Shown here: positions 52,800 through 63,380 of the stretch, piece by piece
Numbering within the stretch: the first letter of the stretch is position 1
How the letters are laid out: each line of letters begins with the position of its first letter
NCBI GenBank assembly: GCA_021396245.1
Contig: WNYE01000017.1
Span: 310,001-374,000 of the forward strand
DNA from: Sporothrix humicola
Lineage: Eukaryota; Ascomycota; Sordariomycetes; Ophiostomatales; Ophiostomataceae
DNA: 64,000 nucleotides
Reading direction: 5' to 3'
Notes under the pieces: model-generated
Seen by the model: only the letters and a program-made list of their open reading frames with translations
What the model was told of the DNA's origin: nothing
Database searches by the model: none
Position numbers and translations under genes: made by a program

Positions 52800-54947
52800 A
52801 TGTCAAGTTTACGAAATTTCTTACAAGGGAAGCAGAGCAGCAGTAGCAACAATGGCGGCGGCAATGGGGGCATGAATGGCGGTCATGCCGGGGTCGGCGT
52901 CGGGGGTGGGATGGTCAGCGGCGGCGGAGGTGGTGGTGACGGAAATGGGGGCAACGGCGGGAACGGCCATGCCAACGTCGTCGACGGCGGGCAGCCCGAA
53001 ATGATCAGTGTCAACAATGCCTGGGAAATCGAGGCGCGCGAACAGCGCATCCGTGCGCAGATCTCGGAAGAAGCACACCTCTACGACACGCAGCAGATGC
53101 TCACGTACCTCAAGCAGGTCGGCGCCAACCCAAAACGCAACGTCAACGCCGTCGAGCAGATGCTTGTGTTCTGCAACGCGCTCATCAAGGAGCGGCGGAC
53201 AGCCGAAGACGACGCACGGCTCAAAGCGCACAAGCTCGGCGAGGCCCTAGCCGAGATCAAGTTTTTGCGAAACGACGTTAAAGACGCGCTCAACGAAACG
53301 CGCCAGGCACAGTCCGACACGGAGAACTACCGCAGGAAATACAAGGAAAATAAAGAAAAGCTGGAAAAGGCCGACTTTAAGCGCAACGAAGCCGTAGCCA
53401 AGGTGCAGCGGCAGATGAGCGAGGCAGCCGTCGCGCACGTGCAGGATAAGCAGCAGTCGGAGGCGCAACTGCGCATGCAGCTCGGCGTCCTGGAGACACA
53501 GATCCACCGGATGCAGGGCGAGCACCAGGCGGCCATCCAGCAGCTCGAGGCGAAACACGCCGACATCCTCAAGGACATGGCGGCGACGCACGAGGTGGCG
53601 CAAAAGACGCTGCACGACGACAAGGAGCGTGAGATTGACGAGATTATCGATGCGCACGAGGCGGAGACGGACATTCTGAAAGAAAAAGTGCGCGAGCTGG
53701 CGGCCGATCTGATTTCGCAGACCGACGATTTCCGGCCGGCGACAGACCAGGCGCTGAGGATCAAGCTGCTGGACCTGCGCAACCGCATCAAGAACATTAC
53801 CGTGCCCAACAACCTGCACCTGCGGATAGAGGGCGGTGGAGGTGGAAACAACAATGCCAACGGTGGTGACAATGCGGCCAGCACGCCTGGCGACGCCGCT
53901 ACCTCAACATCGGCCATCCACAGTCTGCCGCCCGACCTCGATCCTACGGGTTTTGTCGCCCGGCACGGCTCGCGTGATCTGCAGTACATCTTGAGGGGTC
54001 TTGTGTGGAACGTCTTGATCGAGGCATTCTTCTCGGCACCGTTTGGCTACGGCTTCCTGGGCCCCGATCCCAACCGCAACCCGGGCCGCCAGCAGCTCCT
54101 CGAAATCCACCGCGCATGGAGCCGTCTCTACGAAGGCCAGCAGGGTTATCGTAGGTTGCCCGCACAGAGCATTCATATTGGTACCTCCACTGACAACTTA
54201 GGCTACACGTACGACAGCGACGAGTTCAGCATGTACCGCCGCGACTACAATGCCAACAAGCTACGGTCGGCCGTCTTCCAGTCCTTCTTACCCGTCGTCT
54301 TCCCCGAGAAGGCCGCGGCTCGGCAGCAGCAACAGATGGGAGGCCCTACAACAGACCACCAACATCAGCACCAGCAGCTCACCCTCCAGCAACTGCCGCC
54401 ACTGCCGACCCAGGCCGATCCCCGCCAGTACCAGGCCTTCCAGCCGGGTGGAGGTCAAGGCCTGCCCCCGTCTCCATACTCGTCTGGAGGATCACCCCCG
54501 CCCCCTCCGCCACGACGACCAAACGAACCCACCCCCGGCGTCGCCGTCTGGCACCGCCAGCACTGCGACTCGGTCGTCGCCAACATCAAGCAGTTGTTGG
54601 ACAGAATTACCGGGTACGCCACGCGCCCCGACGCGCTCGAGGCCGTCCCCGCGATCGTCCAGCTCGCCGCCGAGCTCGGCATCGAGTTTGGCGTCCAGCG
54701 CGCCCAGGTCTGGCTGGTCATGCCGCAGCGCAACGACGTCGTGCAGGCCGGGCCGGAGTACCAGGACTGTCTGGGCGGGGGAGGGCAGACGGCGGCTGTA
54801 GCCACTGCCGAAAACGACAAAGATCACGGCAGAGACCTAAAGGTCGACCTGATGGTCTCGCCCGGTATTGTGCGGATTGGCGACGGCCGGGGCGACTTGA
54901 CGGTGCGGAAAGCACTGGTGCCGTGCGAGGTGATTCCGTTTTCATGA
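52800..54947 (+). CDS. Coiled-coil protein of unknown function
   Basis: The frame is open from 52800 to 54947 (715 residues). A likely 51-nt intron (54151-54201: donor GTAGGT, branch-like CTGAC, acceptor CTTAG) is a multiple of three, so spliced product would have 698 residues (exons 52800-54150 and 54202-54947). Residues 15-65 are Gly/Asn-rich. Residues about 75-340 are strongly helical with heptad-like Lys/Glu/Ala/Leu, probably a long coiled coil. After a Gly/Asn linker comes a conserved-looking globular part, LDPTGFVARHGSRDL and IRGLVWNVLIEAFF-type sequence, then a Pro/Gln-rich stretch and a helical C terminus. I do not recognise the family; a scaffold or cytoskeletal role is only a guess. 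Confidence 0.8.
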   Translation: MSSLRNFLQGKQSSSSNNGGGNGGMNGGHAGVGVGGGMVSGGGGGGDGNGGNGGNGHANVVDGGQPEMISVNNAWEIEAREQRIRAQISEEAHLYDTQQMLTYLKQVGANPKRNVNAVEQMLVFCNALIKERRTAEDDARLKAHKLGEALAEIKFLRNDVKDALNETRQAQSDTENYRRKYKENKEKLEKADFKRNEAVAKVQRQMSEAAVAHVQDKQQSEAQLRMQLGVLETQIHRMQGEHQAAIQQLEAKHADILKDMAATHEVAQKTLHDDKEREIDEIIDAHEAETDILKEKVRELAADLISQTDDFRPATDQALRIKLLDLRNRIKNITVPNNLHLRIEGGGGGNNNANGGDNAASTPGDAATSTSAIHSLPPDLDPTGFVARHGSRDLQYILRGLVWNVLIEAFFSAPFGYGFLGPDPNRNPGRQQLLEIHRAWSRLYEGQQGYRRLPAQSIHIGTSTDNLGYTYDSDEFSMYRRDYNANKLRSAVFQSFLPVVFPEKAAARQQQQMGGPTTDHQHQHQQLTLQQLPPLPTQADPRQYQAFQPGGGQGLPPSPYSSGGSPPPPPPRRPNEPTPGVAVWHRQHCDSVVANIKQLLDRITGYATRPDALEAVPAIVQLAAELGIEFGVQRAQVWLVMPQRNDVVQAGPEYQDCLGGGGQTAAVATAENDKDHGRDLKVDLMVSPGIVRIGDGRGDLTVRKALVPCEVIPFS

Positions 54948-55479
54948 GAGAGGAAGGAGTGCGTAGCATTTTGATTGTTTTGGCTTTACTTTTGATTTCT
55001 TTACACGGCTAGGCATGTCTGCATTCTGGTTGTTTAGTTGCTTTTGTACACGTTATTTATGATTACTGGTCGAGTTTGTATGAATGACAAGCATTTGTTT
55101 GATGACAATTCAAAAGTTAAATGTGATTAAAAGAATATCATGTGCTCCAAATAATTCGTTGTACAAAAAATCTACGCAATGTTTTTGAGAATGTTTTTTG
55201 AATTTAATCATGAGATTTCTGTTTACATAATTTTTAAATTAAATTTTTTTAAATTAAATAGTCGAAACAAAACAGAAGCAATAATGTCGTAAATCCATGC
55301 ATATTTATACCCCTACCAAAATACAAACAATAAGAATAAAGAGTAAAGCATAAACCAAAGCATAAATAGTCCCTAAACTCTAGACCAATATGAAATGAAA
55401 TGAGGGTATATCGCAATACAAACATTTGAAATAAATCAAAACAAAACAAAACAACATTTCAATCTTGTGCTCATTACCC
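54948..55479. other. Convergent AT-rich 3' region, coiled-coil gene / PARP gene
   Basis: One of the most AT-rich parts of the window, including AAATTAAATT repeats at 55230-55260. It holds two facing 3' ends. No gene seen. Confidence 0.6.
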
Positions 55480-58400
55480 CTACAGAGCCGCTCCCGATCT
55501 CAAACTGGCAAACGTCGACCGCATGCCCGTCTCAATGTGCCGGGCGGGCGGCATGTTGTACCCGTTGGGGCAGATGAATACATAGCGCACCAGCACGCGC
55601 GACTCGTCGGTGACAATGTGCGTGCCCGCGGGCGGGCGTTTTGTGCCGGCGGGAAGCGGCGCAAAGGGGTCGTTCTTGATCAGCTCGCAGCCCAGCAGCA
55701 CCTTTTTGTTGCGGAAGGCGCTCTTGGCCCAGGTGTTGGAGAGGGCGCCGCTGTAGTTAAAGGACGTGGACGGCTCGTCCGCCAGGTAGATACCGGGGCC
55801 GTTGACGGCGCCGTGGGCCATGTAGCGCGTGTTTGACATGTTGCGGAGTCCCTCGGTCAGCACTTTCCACATGCGCGACGTCTGCGAGCCGTGGAAGACG
55901 ACGTCGCCGGTGCGGGCGGGGCTGAGGCTGTTGGAGCCAATGCTCTTGGTGTTGACACAGTCCTCGAAAGCCTTTTCGCACTCGGGCGTCGAGTTGAACA
56001 GCAAGAACTGCTCGACGTCCGACATGATGGACAGCCGCTTGCCCTGAGGGGCGGACAGCATGCAGCCGCGGAACCACTTGCTCATCCAGGCGAGGACCTG
56101 CTCGCGCTCGTGCGAGAGGTAGGGCGCGGATCGGATCTTGTTGAGCAGGTCAAAGGGCGTCTTTGTCTCGTCGGCAGGCAGCGCCGGGAACGAATCCAGG
56201 ATGGTGACGAGGCGGTTCTTGTCGTAGGGACAGTCGGTCGACAACAGCTGGAGGCCGGATGCGTCCTTGGCGGCGGCGTACAAGCAGCACAGCAAAAAGT
56301 CAAGGACGGGGGCGTCAATCAGCAGACCGTAGGCGCGGACCAAAAGACCGGACTGGGATGTTTCTTTGATGCAATTGTCCTTGGTGCAGATGGTCGGCTT
56401 CCACAACCCGGTGAGCTCATCGCCGCAGGCCGTGCACTGCGACCCGGGCCGCTTGATCGTCTCGCTCGTGACATCGTGGATCGATCGGAGCGTGACGTCG
56501 CCGGCCAAAAAGTGGCGGTGCAGCCGCTGGGCCAGCGCGTGCGTAAACAGGTTGAAGCTAGACGTGCAGAGGCGGCTGGCGGGCTTGCGGTAGCGGTTGG
56601 AGCGCGGGCGCCAGTAGGTGTGGTTGGTCTGCTGCTTGAGCTGGACCTGGAGGCCGCCCTTTTCGGGGTTGTGCACTGTCTCGTGCGGTACCAGATGCAC
56701 GCAGAAGCCGTGGGTCCGCTCGGCGCCGTCGAGAGTCACCCTGACCGTCAGGATCGGGAACAGGTCGCTGCCGATGCCGCGGACTTTGCGGTCGTGGCCC
56801 TGCAGGTGGGTGAGCGGGAAGCAGAGCTCGTACTCTTTGACGCCGACACACTCAATAGCGTCGCTCAGGGACTCCGGGATGTCCGGGTCAATGTACGGCC
56901 GCGTGCCCTGCATGCCGATCCGCGTGGCCAGCGAGTTGGTGCGCATATTGTCCTTGCGGCTGAGCTGGATGCGCAGGCCCTCGACCTCGCGGGCCATCTC
57001 GATCACGCTGTCGTACTCCTTGAGCATCTTTGTGCGGATCACACTCAGGCCGTGCGGGTTGAGCGACGGCTTGATGCCCATGAGCTCGCCGAGGAGTGTG
57101 AGCGCTGTCTTGTCGTCTTCCGTCAGGTCGTTTGAGCGCCGCCAAGCCAGCATATATGCCTGCGTGGCGCTGTCGGGCCAGCCGTCGACGGTGTAGAAAC
57201 GCTCCAAGATGGTGCGGATGCCGTACAGACCCTGGGGACTGCTTTGGTCGTGGGCGGCCAAACAGTTGCAGAGCGTCGCGATGGAGTTGGGCGACGAGTC
57301 AAAGAAGGACAGAATCCAGCGGTGGTCGTAGCCCAGCGTCTTGCGGCCAACGATCGTGCTCAGCAGTGCCGTCAGGTTGGGGATTTCCTGCAGGTACAGC
57401 CACTTCATCGATGCAATGCCGCCGTTTTGGTGCCGCTGCAGCCGGTCGAGGTACTCGACGCCGACAAAGTACTCGGTCTGCAGCTGCTGCCACCACGTCA
57501 GGCGCTGGTGGTCCATGCCCAGGCTGGCGAGGGCCGTCATCTGGTCGGGCCGCCCATTGAAGACAATGTGCATGTCTGTCACGAACCGGAACCAGTCGAT
57601 CACCGTCAGATTGTCGCACGACCACACCACGAGATCCTCGGCGCGCTGCTGCAGCATCATCAGCATCAGCGAGATCCACACGTCGTGCACCACCATGGGC
57701 AGCTCGATGCGGCGGGCCAGGATGCGGAGCATGTCGACGCACGACACGTGCGAGTCTCGCTCAATCAACCCGAGTAGGTCTCTGAGCAAGACGACATCCT
57801 CGACAAGAATCTGCCGCCGGCAGGCATGCAGAAACTCTGTGTCTTTCATGTACTTGAGATTGCGGATAACCCCCAGGATGCGGTTGCGCTCGACGTCCTG
57901 GTGCGTGATCCAAAACTCTTGTTCGCCGTCCACGGCCACTTTGAGCGCGGCAATCTCTTCTTCTGTGCACGTCCCGCCAAGTGTCGCCAACAAGTAGTCT
58001 TTCAGGGCCTTTTCGACCGTCTGCGTCTGCGGTACTTGCAGCCGCGACATGATGCCCTCAAAAACGTCGTCGGGCGGGAACCGGTCGATCCCCGCCAGAA
58101 ACTCGGCGGGCACAAACTCCTTGAGCCACGACGCCCGCTTGATCGCCCGCCCGTACGCCTGCATCTTGTAGCTCAGCGTGTCGTTGGTGCTGCCAAACAG
58201 CTGTGTCTTGTACGACTGCTGCGCGGCCTCCATCGTGGGCACAATGATGTCAATAATGCGGCTGGCAAACACTTCCCGGAGGGCAGGATGCTGTTGCAAA
58301 GTGGGCAGCGTGCTTGTCAAGGTCATCATGCGGGCGCTGACACTCGCATTCGGCGTCAACGAGTTGACAAGTGTAATGGCGGCGTCACAGCACCCGGCGT

Positions 58401-59451
58401 CGCCGATCCTCAAAATGGTCTCGGCAAACGTCAGCGAGTTGTCCGTGGCGGTTGTCTCGATGCACAACCGGGACAGCAGGTTGATCGCCTCGGGGCCAAT
58501 CTCCATGGCTTGCAGCAACAGCTGGTGCAGACGGTTAACCAGTGCTACGTCCTGCGGCTCGACGGCGACAGTCTGGAAACAGATCGGGCCTGCATCCTTG
58601 AACGTGGCATTGCCGCCCCGCGTGACGTCGGGGCCCTCGAGGTGGAAAATGGGCCGTAGCCGCATGAGATGGCCAGGGCTAAAATTGTATGCCTCCCATT
58701 TCTGCAGCATGCCCTCGTCGGGCTTCCAGCTGGCCCACAGTTGTAGCTCAGGAATCTGGCCCTCAAGCACCTCGCGGGCAAGCTGACCCTGCTGTGGCAG
58801 CAAATAGTCGTTGACCCACGACACGCTACGGTACAGACTGGCAAACCGGCAGTGGCTCTGCAGCATGTGCAGGTACAGCTGGTACGACTGGGGAATTTGG
58901 CAGAACGTGAGCAGCCGGTTGATGTACTCAGCGGGCAGCATGTGCGAGTTGGGGATGGTGGAGAGCGTGGCAATCATGTTCCGGAAGATCTGGAGAGGGT
59001 CGGCGTAGCCCAGCCGGATTTGCAGCAAGTACTGGGCGACTTGGGCTTCTGGCACCGACACATAGCGTGGTGCAATTGTACTGGCGACGATGAGGCATCG
59101 CAAGTATCTGGTATAGCTTGGAGTTTCCTGGTTGTCACCCCGCAGAGACTTGAGCGCCGCGATGGCTGTGAATGGCGAGTACTCGAGCGTGCAGGCCAGA
59201 ATGGCAATCTCGACGCAGCCGTTTTCGTTTTGGACATGGTCCCGGATCAGCTCGTCAATGTGCTTGTTGCGTTCTTCCGAGTTGGGCACCAGCTTCTTGC
59301 GGGCCAGATAATCTCGTGTCAACTGGAGGAGCGCTGGTGGGAACTCTATCAATGTGCCGTCGTCGAGTTTTGCGGAGAGGTTGCTGGCAATTAGCTCCTT
59401 GTGCCAGGTTGCCCGGAGGGCAGACGACTTGGATATCGTGAAAGTAGGCAT
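55480..59451 (-). CDS. PARP6/8-like ADP-ribosyltransferase, 1323 residues
   Basis: Single long exon. The C terminus carries a PARP catalytic domain (about 1180-1300): VVFHGSQTSRMW (His1187), then NMSNTRYMAHGAVNGPGIYL (Tyr1222) and a final VLVRYVFI strand. The wording HGS, NTR, HGA, GIYL and SFNYSG matches the PARP6/PARP8 branch. A Cys-rich element (CTACGDELTGLW, CTKDNC, about 1004-1030) precedes it, as in that branch. PARP6/8 enzymes are mono-ADP-ribosyltransferases. The first 1000 residues are a long helical region without a domain I recognise, and I do not see the ubiquitin-conjugating domain that some fungal PARPs carry. Substrates unknown. Family call for the catalytic part is good; activity is inferred from the conserved His and Tyr. 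Confidence 0.88.
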   Translation of the reverse strand: MPTFTISKSSALRATWHKELIASNLSAKLDDGTLIEFPPALLQLTRDYLARKKLVPNSEERNKHIDELIRDHVQNENGCVEIAILACTLEYSPFTAIAALKSLRGDNQETPSYTRYLRCLIVASTIAPRYVSVPEAQVAQYLLQIRLGYADPLQIFRNMIATLSTIPNSHMLPAEYINRLLTFCQIPQSYQLYLHMLQSHCRFASLYRSVSWVNDYLLPQQGQLAREVLEGQIPELQLWASWKPDEGMLQKWEAYNFSPGHLMRLRPIFHLEGPDVTRGGNATFKDAGPICFQTVAVEPQDVALVNRLHQLLLQAMEIGPEAINLLSRLCIETTATDNSLTFAETILRIGDAGCCDAAITLVNSLTPNASVSARMMTLTSTLPTLQQHPALREVFASRIIDIIVPTMEAAQQSYKTQLFGSTNDTLSYKMQAYGRAIKRASWLKEFVPAEFLAGIDRFPPDDVFEGIMSRLQVPQTQTVEKALKDYLLATLGGTCTEEEIAALKVAVDGEQEFWITHQDVERNRILGVIRNLKYMKDTEFLHACRRQILVEDVVLLRDLLGLIERDSHVSCVDMLRILARRIELPMVVHDVWISLMLMMLQQRAEDLVVWSCDNLTVIDWFRFVTDMHIVFNGRPDQMTALASLGMDHQRLTWWQQLQTEYFVGVEYLDRLQRHQNGGIASMKWLYLQEIPNLTALLSTIVGRKTLGYDHRWILSFFDSSPNSIATLCNCLAAHDQSSPQGLYGIRTILERFYTVDGWPDSATQAYMLAWRRSNDLTEDDKTALTLLGELMGIKPSLNPHGLSVIRTKMLKEYDSVIEMAREVEGLRIQLSRKDNMRTNSLATRIGMQGTRPYIDPDIPESLSDAIECVGVKEYELCFPLTHLQGHDRKVRGIGSDLFPILTVRVTLDGAERTHGFCVHLVPHETVHNPEKGGLQVQLKQQTNHTYWRPRSNRYRKPASRLCTSSFNLFTHALAQRLHRHFLAGDVTLRSIHDVTSETIKRPGSQCTACGDELTGLWKPTICTKDNCIKETSQSGLLVRAYGLLIDAPVLDFLLCCLYAAAKDASGLQLLSTDCPYDKNRLVTILDSFPALPADETKTPFDLLNKIRSAPYLSHEREQVLAWMSKWFRGCMLSAPQGKRLSIMSDVEQFLLFNSTPECEKAFEDCVNTKSIGSNSLSPARTGDVVFHGSQTSRMWKVLTEGLRNMSNTRYMAHGAVNGPGIYLADEPSTSFNYSGALSNTWAKSAFRNKKVLLGCELIKNDPFAPLPAGTKRPPAGTHIVTDESRVLVRYVFICPNGYNMPPARHIETGMRSTFASLRSGAAL

Positions 59452-61754
59452 TGTGTGGGTGACAAGGCGAAGCGATGCGTGTATGCCGTCAACTCAAGGA
59501 AAGCGGTGATATCTATTGTTTTTGTGGATGTTTGTTGTTTGTTGTCCCCGGTGGCCAAGGTCTAATATTGCAAAGACACAATAAAGACGGGCACCGGGCA
59601 GCAGACTTCGTGGGTTGTTTTTTCGTGAAAGTGTTTGTTTTGTTGTATTAAGGAGAAGTCCGCGAGCGGCAGTCAAGATCGAGGATGCAACAGAAAGAAT
59701 ATGAAAAGAAAAAGGGAAAGAATAGAAAAAGTAACAAGATGTGAGAGAGAAAGAAGAATGCCGTATCAAAACGAGCTGTGGCTGCGGATGGGCTTTGGAA
59801 AGCACGGGTGTTATTGTTGCAAGCAAAATAAAGGAAAGGCTATGCCGAGAGCGGATTGTCAAGCTGAAAGGCGCTGTATTAAACTTGACCAGAGGCAAAG
59901 GAAAGGTAGGCAAGGGTAATAATTAGTCAAGACAAGGCCACAGTCCAAGAGTTCGGAGTTCAAAGTTGAGAACAGATAAACTGTGAGTAAAAGTCACGTT
60001 GCCGCCAGACTTGACAAGATGTTTGGACCGGGGCTGTGACTTTCCACAGTTGTAGTGGTAGGAAGGTAAGAAACAATATTACCAATGTCCTGGAACAAGA
60101 GGATTGGCCTCCGTCGAGGTTGAAGCAGAGGAACTCTCGGGAGGAATCGAAGCCAAGGCCAACCGCGGAAACAAAGAACGTCGAGACGAAGAAGCAGCAA
60201 AGAGGCGAGGCAAAGCAAAAGTCTCGGGGACATGTAGAGGCCCGCTTGGAATTGCAGTTTGCTTTCTTACTTGCTGCCTCGTAATATGTTTGCTCTCGCA
60301 TCAGCGTATCAGGTTAGCCTTGACACCTGCGTATTCAAACGACTGATGTGTTGTGACCGAAGTTAAGCGCGAAGGGCAGAGATTAAGGTCAAAGCTTGTG
60401 CCAAAATCAAGGAAATGCCATGCTGGGCGCATTGGAAGGTGCTTGGCCACCCAAACTTCAGACAAAATGGCAAAAGAGCCATCGTCACCGCCGGTCGTCG
60501 GTGGAAGACAGAAAAACAACTCCCCATCTCAAGGCAGACTGCGTGAAGGCTGTGAAAGAGCCGCTGTCTTGTCGTCTTTTTCGCCCTTTTCCCAGTGGAA
60601 TGTTGGTCGGTGCACGAAACAAGCTGCCGGTGTTCTGCCTGTAATCTGAGCCAGTGTTCTCCTTGTCAACTCACGCGGCTCGGAAAGTTCAATAGCTTGA
60701 TGCACAGCCCTGGCTCCTGGGTGAAAAAGGCGACCTTGGGGGCTCCCCATGGGTTCAGCTCGTGCAAAGTGCGCCTTGTTTTGCATCCATACTGTGTACT
60801 GAAGAGACACAGTGCCAGAAGCTAGGCCAACGGGACGGCCAGAACTGGGGCCAAACTGGGGCGCCGACCAGGGTCGTCTCCGCCATTCAGAGTTTAGCGC
60901 GCCAGGCTTATTCTGGGGGCGTCCAATAAACACAATAGACACATGCAGACAGCCAGTGGCAGGGGGGAGGGGTGTGCTTTTATCTGCGAGTTCCTTGAGA
61001 AAATGGTCAGTCGGACAATGGTGGATAATGTTTGCGCAGCAAGGCTGTTGGCAAGAAAAAAGTCACCGGCTCGTTTCCCTTCTGTATCTTGAGTTGTATC
61101 TTGGCTTTCTGGGCCACTTCGATCCTTCTTTGGTTTCCGTATGTCGGCTGTAAAGGTTAGCGGTTGTCTACATGGATGATTGAACCGGCAAGATGGAGAT
61201 GAAGGAGTGCAACGGGTTTCTTTAATTCGGCACTGAACAGGTCGTCGTGGTTGTCGAACTATGGGCGTGTATTTTGAAATAATGCTTCTCGTATTATCGT
61301 CTGGGGCGGGGAGGCAAGGCGAAACGGTTGTAGGCCGAGAGACGCGAGAGACAGCACGACACCGATACGCTCGATTCGTGCCCAGATTGTGGCCAGGCCA
61401 AAGGATGGTGGGATGGGAAGTAGCAGCCACACCTTCTTGACACCTTAATAACAGCCTTCTTAACAGTTTATTGTCGATTTCCATGAGGCCATATGCCCTT
61501 CGACCTTCCACTTGAACGGCCTCGACAAAACACACCTGCATACAGCCACACCCTTTCTCAACGCCCTATCACCTATCAACTATCGTATGGTTAGAAGTTT
61601 CGACTTTGTCTTTGACTCTTGGTACCGCTTTTGAAACATACCTTTGCATCCCACGAAATAAGGGGAGAAATATTACGAAACGACGAGCCGGCATCTCCTC
61701 TCATACAAACACAACCACGACACCACCATACAAACATCCCAAAAACCGCCAGTT
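59452..61754. other. 2.3 kb gene-free divergent interval, PARP / unknown protein
   Basis: The 215-codon minus-strand frame at 60894-61541 has mixed composition and no recognisable features. The stretch 61550-61754 is a CA-rich leader for the next gene and includes a 15-codon upstream ORF (61587-61634). No RNA gene recognised. Confidence 0.5.
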
Positions 61755-63380
61755 ATGTCCTCGTCAAGGGCCGCTGGAGGAGCAGCAACGAATGCAAGCA
61801 CCACGAGCCGCGAGTTTCTCGACGAACTGTACGAGCTGCTAGAGCGAGACAAGGACAAGAAAAACACAGTCATCCTCGAGCTCATCCTCGAGCAGTGGCG
61901 GCAGATTGGCGACGACGAAATGGCACACGGTGTCGCCGAAGAAATCTTGAAGCGAGACGCATCCCACACGGCTGCGCGCGAGTACGTCCGCGGCTCATCA
62001 TCGCTGGCCACGACACCGGCGTCGACCATCTGGTCATCATGGAGCCTGGGCAACACCAGCAACAACTCGCGGTCGACATCGGCGTCGTCGACTTCGCGGC
62101 CGGACACCCTTCAGGCTCGGATGAATGCTTTGCGGCCAACACGCACCGGGGGTAGCTCTGGGACAGGAGGGACGGCTGCGGGCACTGCAACAGGAACAGG
62201 ATCCGTGGCAGGCGTCAGTGAGAGCGGCTCTGTGTCGGTCGGCGGCGGTACACGGCACCTCGACCCCAAGGCTGCCATGGCTGCACGGCTTCCCGGCTCA
62301 TCCAACAATGGTCTTGGACCGAAACGCACAAACAAGCGGCCCGTCCAGTTTGGCCCCGCGCCCTCAAACGAACAGGAGCGTGCGGCCGTCGAGCGGAAAC
62401 TTGAACAACAGTTTGTGGCGCTGCAGGCGCGGGCCACCGAGCTAGAACGAGAAATGGTGGTCCTCGAGAATGTCGGACTCGTTGACAATGCCGAGATCTT
62501 CCAGGATACACGCAACATCAAGGAAGGCCGTGTCAGCCTAGTCGTTATGCCTGCCTTGCCACGTCCTGTTCGACAGCTTGTGCGCGAGCTGCAGGGCGAC
62601 CGGCAAAAGTGTTTGGATCTGATCATCGATGATTTTGTCGAGGTGGCTCAGTGGGCGCTCGAGGAAGACATGACGGGCAAGCCGCACATTGACGTCGTGC
62701 GTGAACGTCTTCTGCGTCGGCAAACTCTGCTGGACGCCATGCTGCCTGCTGGTCTTGAGGACCTGGGTCGGACGGCCATGATGCACGTCGAGCACCAGCT
62801 GATCAACCATGGCAAAAAGTATGCCAACGACAAGACTATGCTGTTTGAGGACGTCGCCGACATTCCCGCGGCCAATCTGCTGGTCACGTCCGACAACTAT
62901 GCCTGGGACATGACGGAGCTTGCCGACGCGCTGGCCGTCAACAGCGGCGTCATGCGCAACCCCATTACCCGCGACATGTTTTCCGAGGAGGACGTCCGCC
63001 AGATCCTGAACCATCCCCAGGGCGAGCGTCTCAAGCCCATGGCCGTCGAGCAGAGCGAGCTCAAGCGCGGCGTGCGCTCGACCACGATTGACCGCATGGC
63101 GCACCTCAGCAAAGTGATGCTCGAGGACCAGTCTGCTCACGCGACGCCCACGATCGAGGCCATTGACATCTTCATGGCGTACTACCACACGCTGCCCGAG
63201 GCCGAGAAGCGGACGCTCAAGTCGCTCAAAGTGCCGGCCAAGGACAGCCACACGGGCCAGGCGTACGACTCGGCGATTCTCGAGGCGATCCAGGACGCCA
63301 AGGCGAACCGGGTGTGCTACCATAAGGTGGGCGATTTCCTGAGCCAGGCGGCCAAGAAGTTGAAAGATGGGTCGGTGTGA
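61755..63380 (+). CDS. Unrecognised conserved-looking protein, 541 residues
   Basis: Single exon. An N-terminal helical unit (residues 20-75, EFLDELYELLERDKDKK to LKRDASHTAAREYV) resembles a short helical repeat. Residues 80-200 are Ser/Thr/Gly-rich and probably disordered. From about 215 a coiled stretch leads into a conserved-looking alpha-helical domain: LPRPVRQLVRELQGDRQ, DFVEVAQWALEEDM, then VMRNPITRDMFSEEDVRQIL. That last segment has the shape of a U-box/RING-like start (Pro-Ile-Thr near a Met-Phe), but the remaining U-box positions are not obvious, so I do not assign it. The C terminus is helical (CYHKVGDFLSQAAKKL). A CA-rich leader with a short upstream ORF precedes it. Function unknown. 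Confidence 0.75.
   Translation: MSSSRAAGGAATNASTTSREFLDELYELLERDKDKKNTVILELILEQWRQIGDDEMAHGVAEEILKRDASHTAAREYVRGSSSLATTPASTIWSSWSLGNTSNNSRSTSASSTSRPDTLQARMNALRPTRTGGSSGTGGTAAGTATGTGSVAGVSESGSVSVGGGTRHLDPKAAMAARLPGSSNNGLGPKRTNKRPVQFGPAPSNEQERAAVERKLEQQFVALQARATELEREMVVLENVGLVDNAEIFQDTRNIKEGRVSLVVMPALPRPVRQLVRELQGDRQKCLDLIIDDFVEVAQWALEEDMTGKPHIDVVRERLLRRQTLLDAMLPAGLEDLGRTAMMHVEHQLINHGKKYANDKTMLFEDVADIPAANLLVTSDNYAWDMTELADALAVNSGVMRNPITRDMFSEEDVRQILNHPQGERLKPMAVEQSELKRGVRSTTIDRMAHLSKVMLEDQSAHATPTIEAIDIFMAYYHTLPEAEKRTLKSLKVPAKDSHTGQAYDSAILEAIQDAKANRVCYHKVGDFLSQAAKKLKDGSV

Noticed and set aside
55891..57135. 414-codon plus-strand open frame
   Set aside because: Antisense shadow of the PARP-like gene; composition dominated by Val/Arg/Gly/Ala.
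60894..61541. 215-codon minus-strand open frame between PARP and the last gene
   Set aside because: No family resemblance and no codon structure like the confirmed genes nearby.
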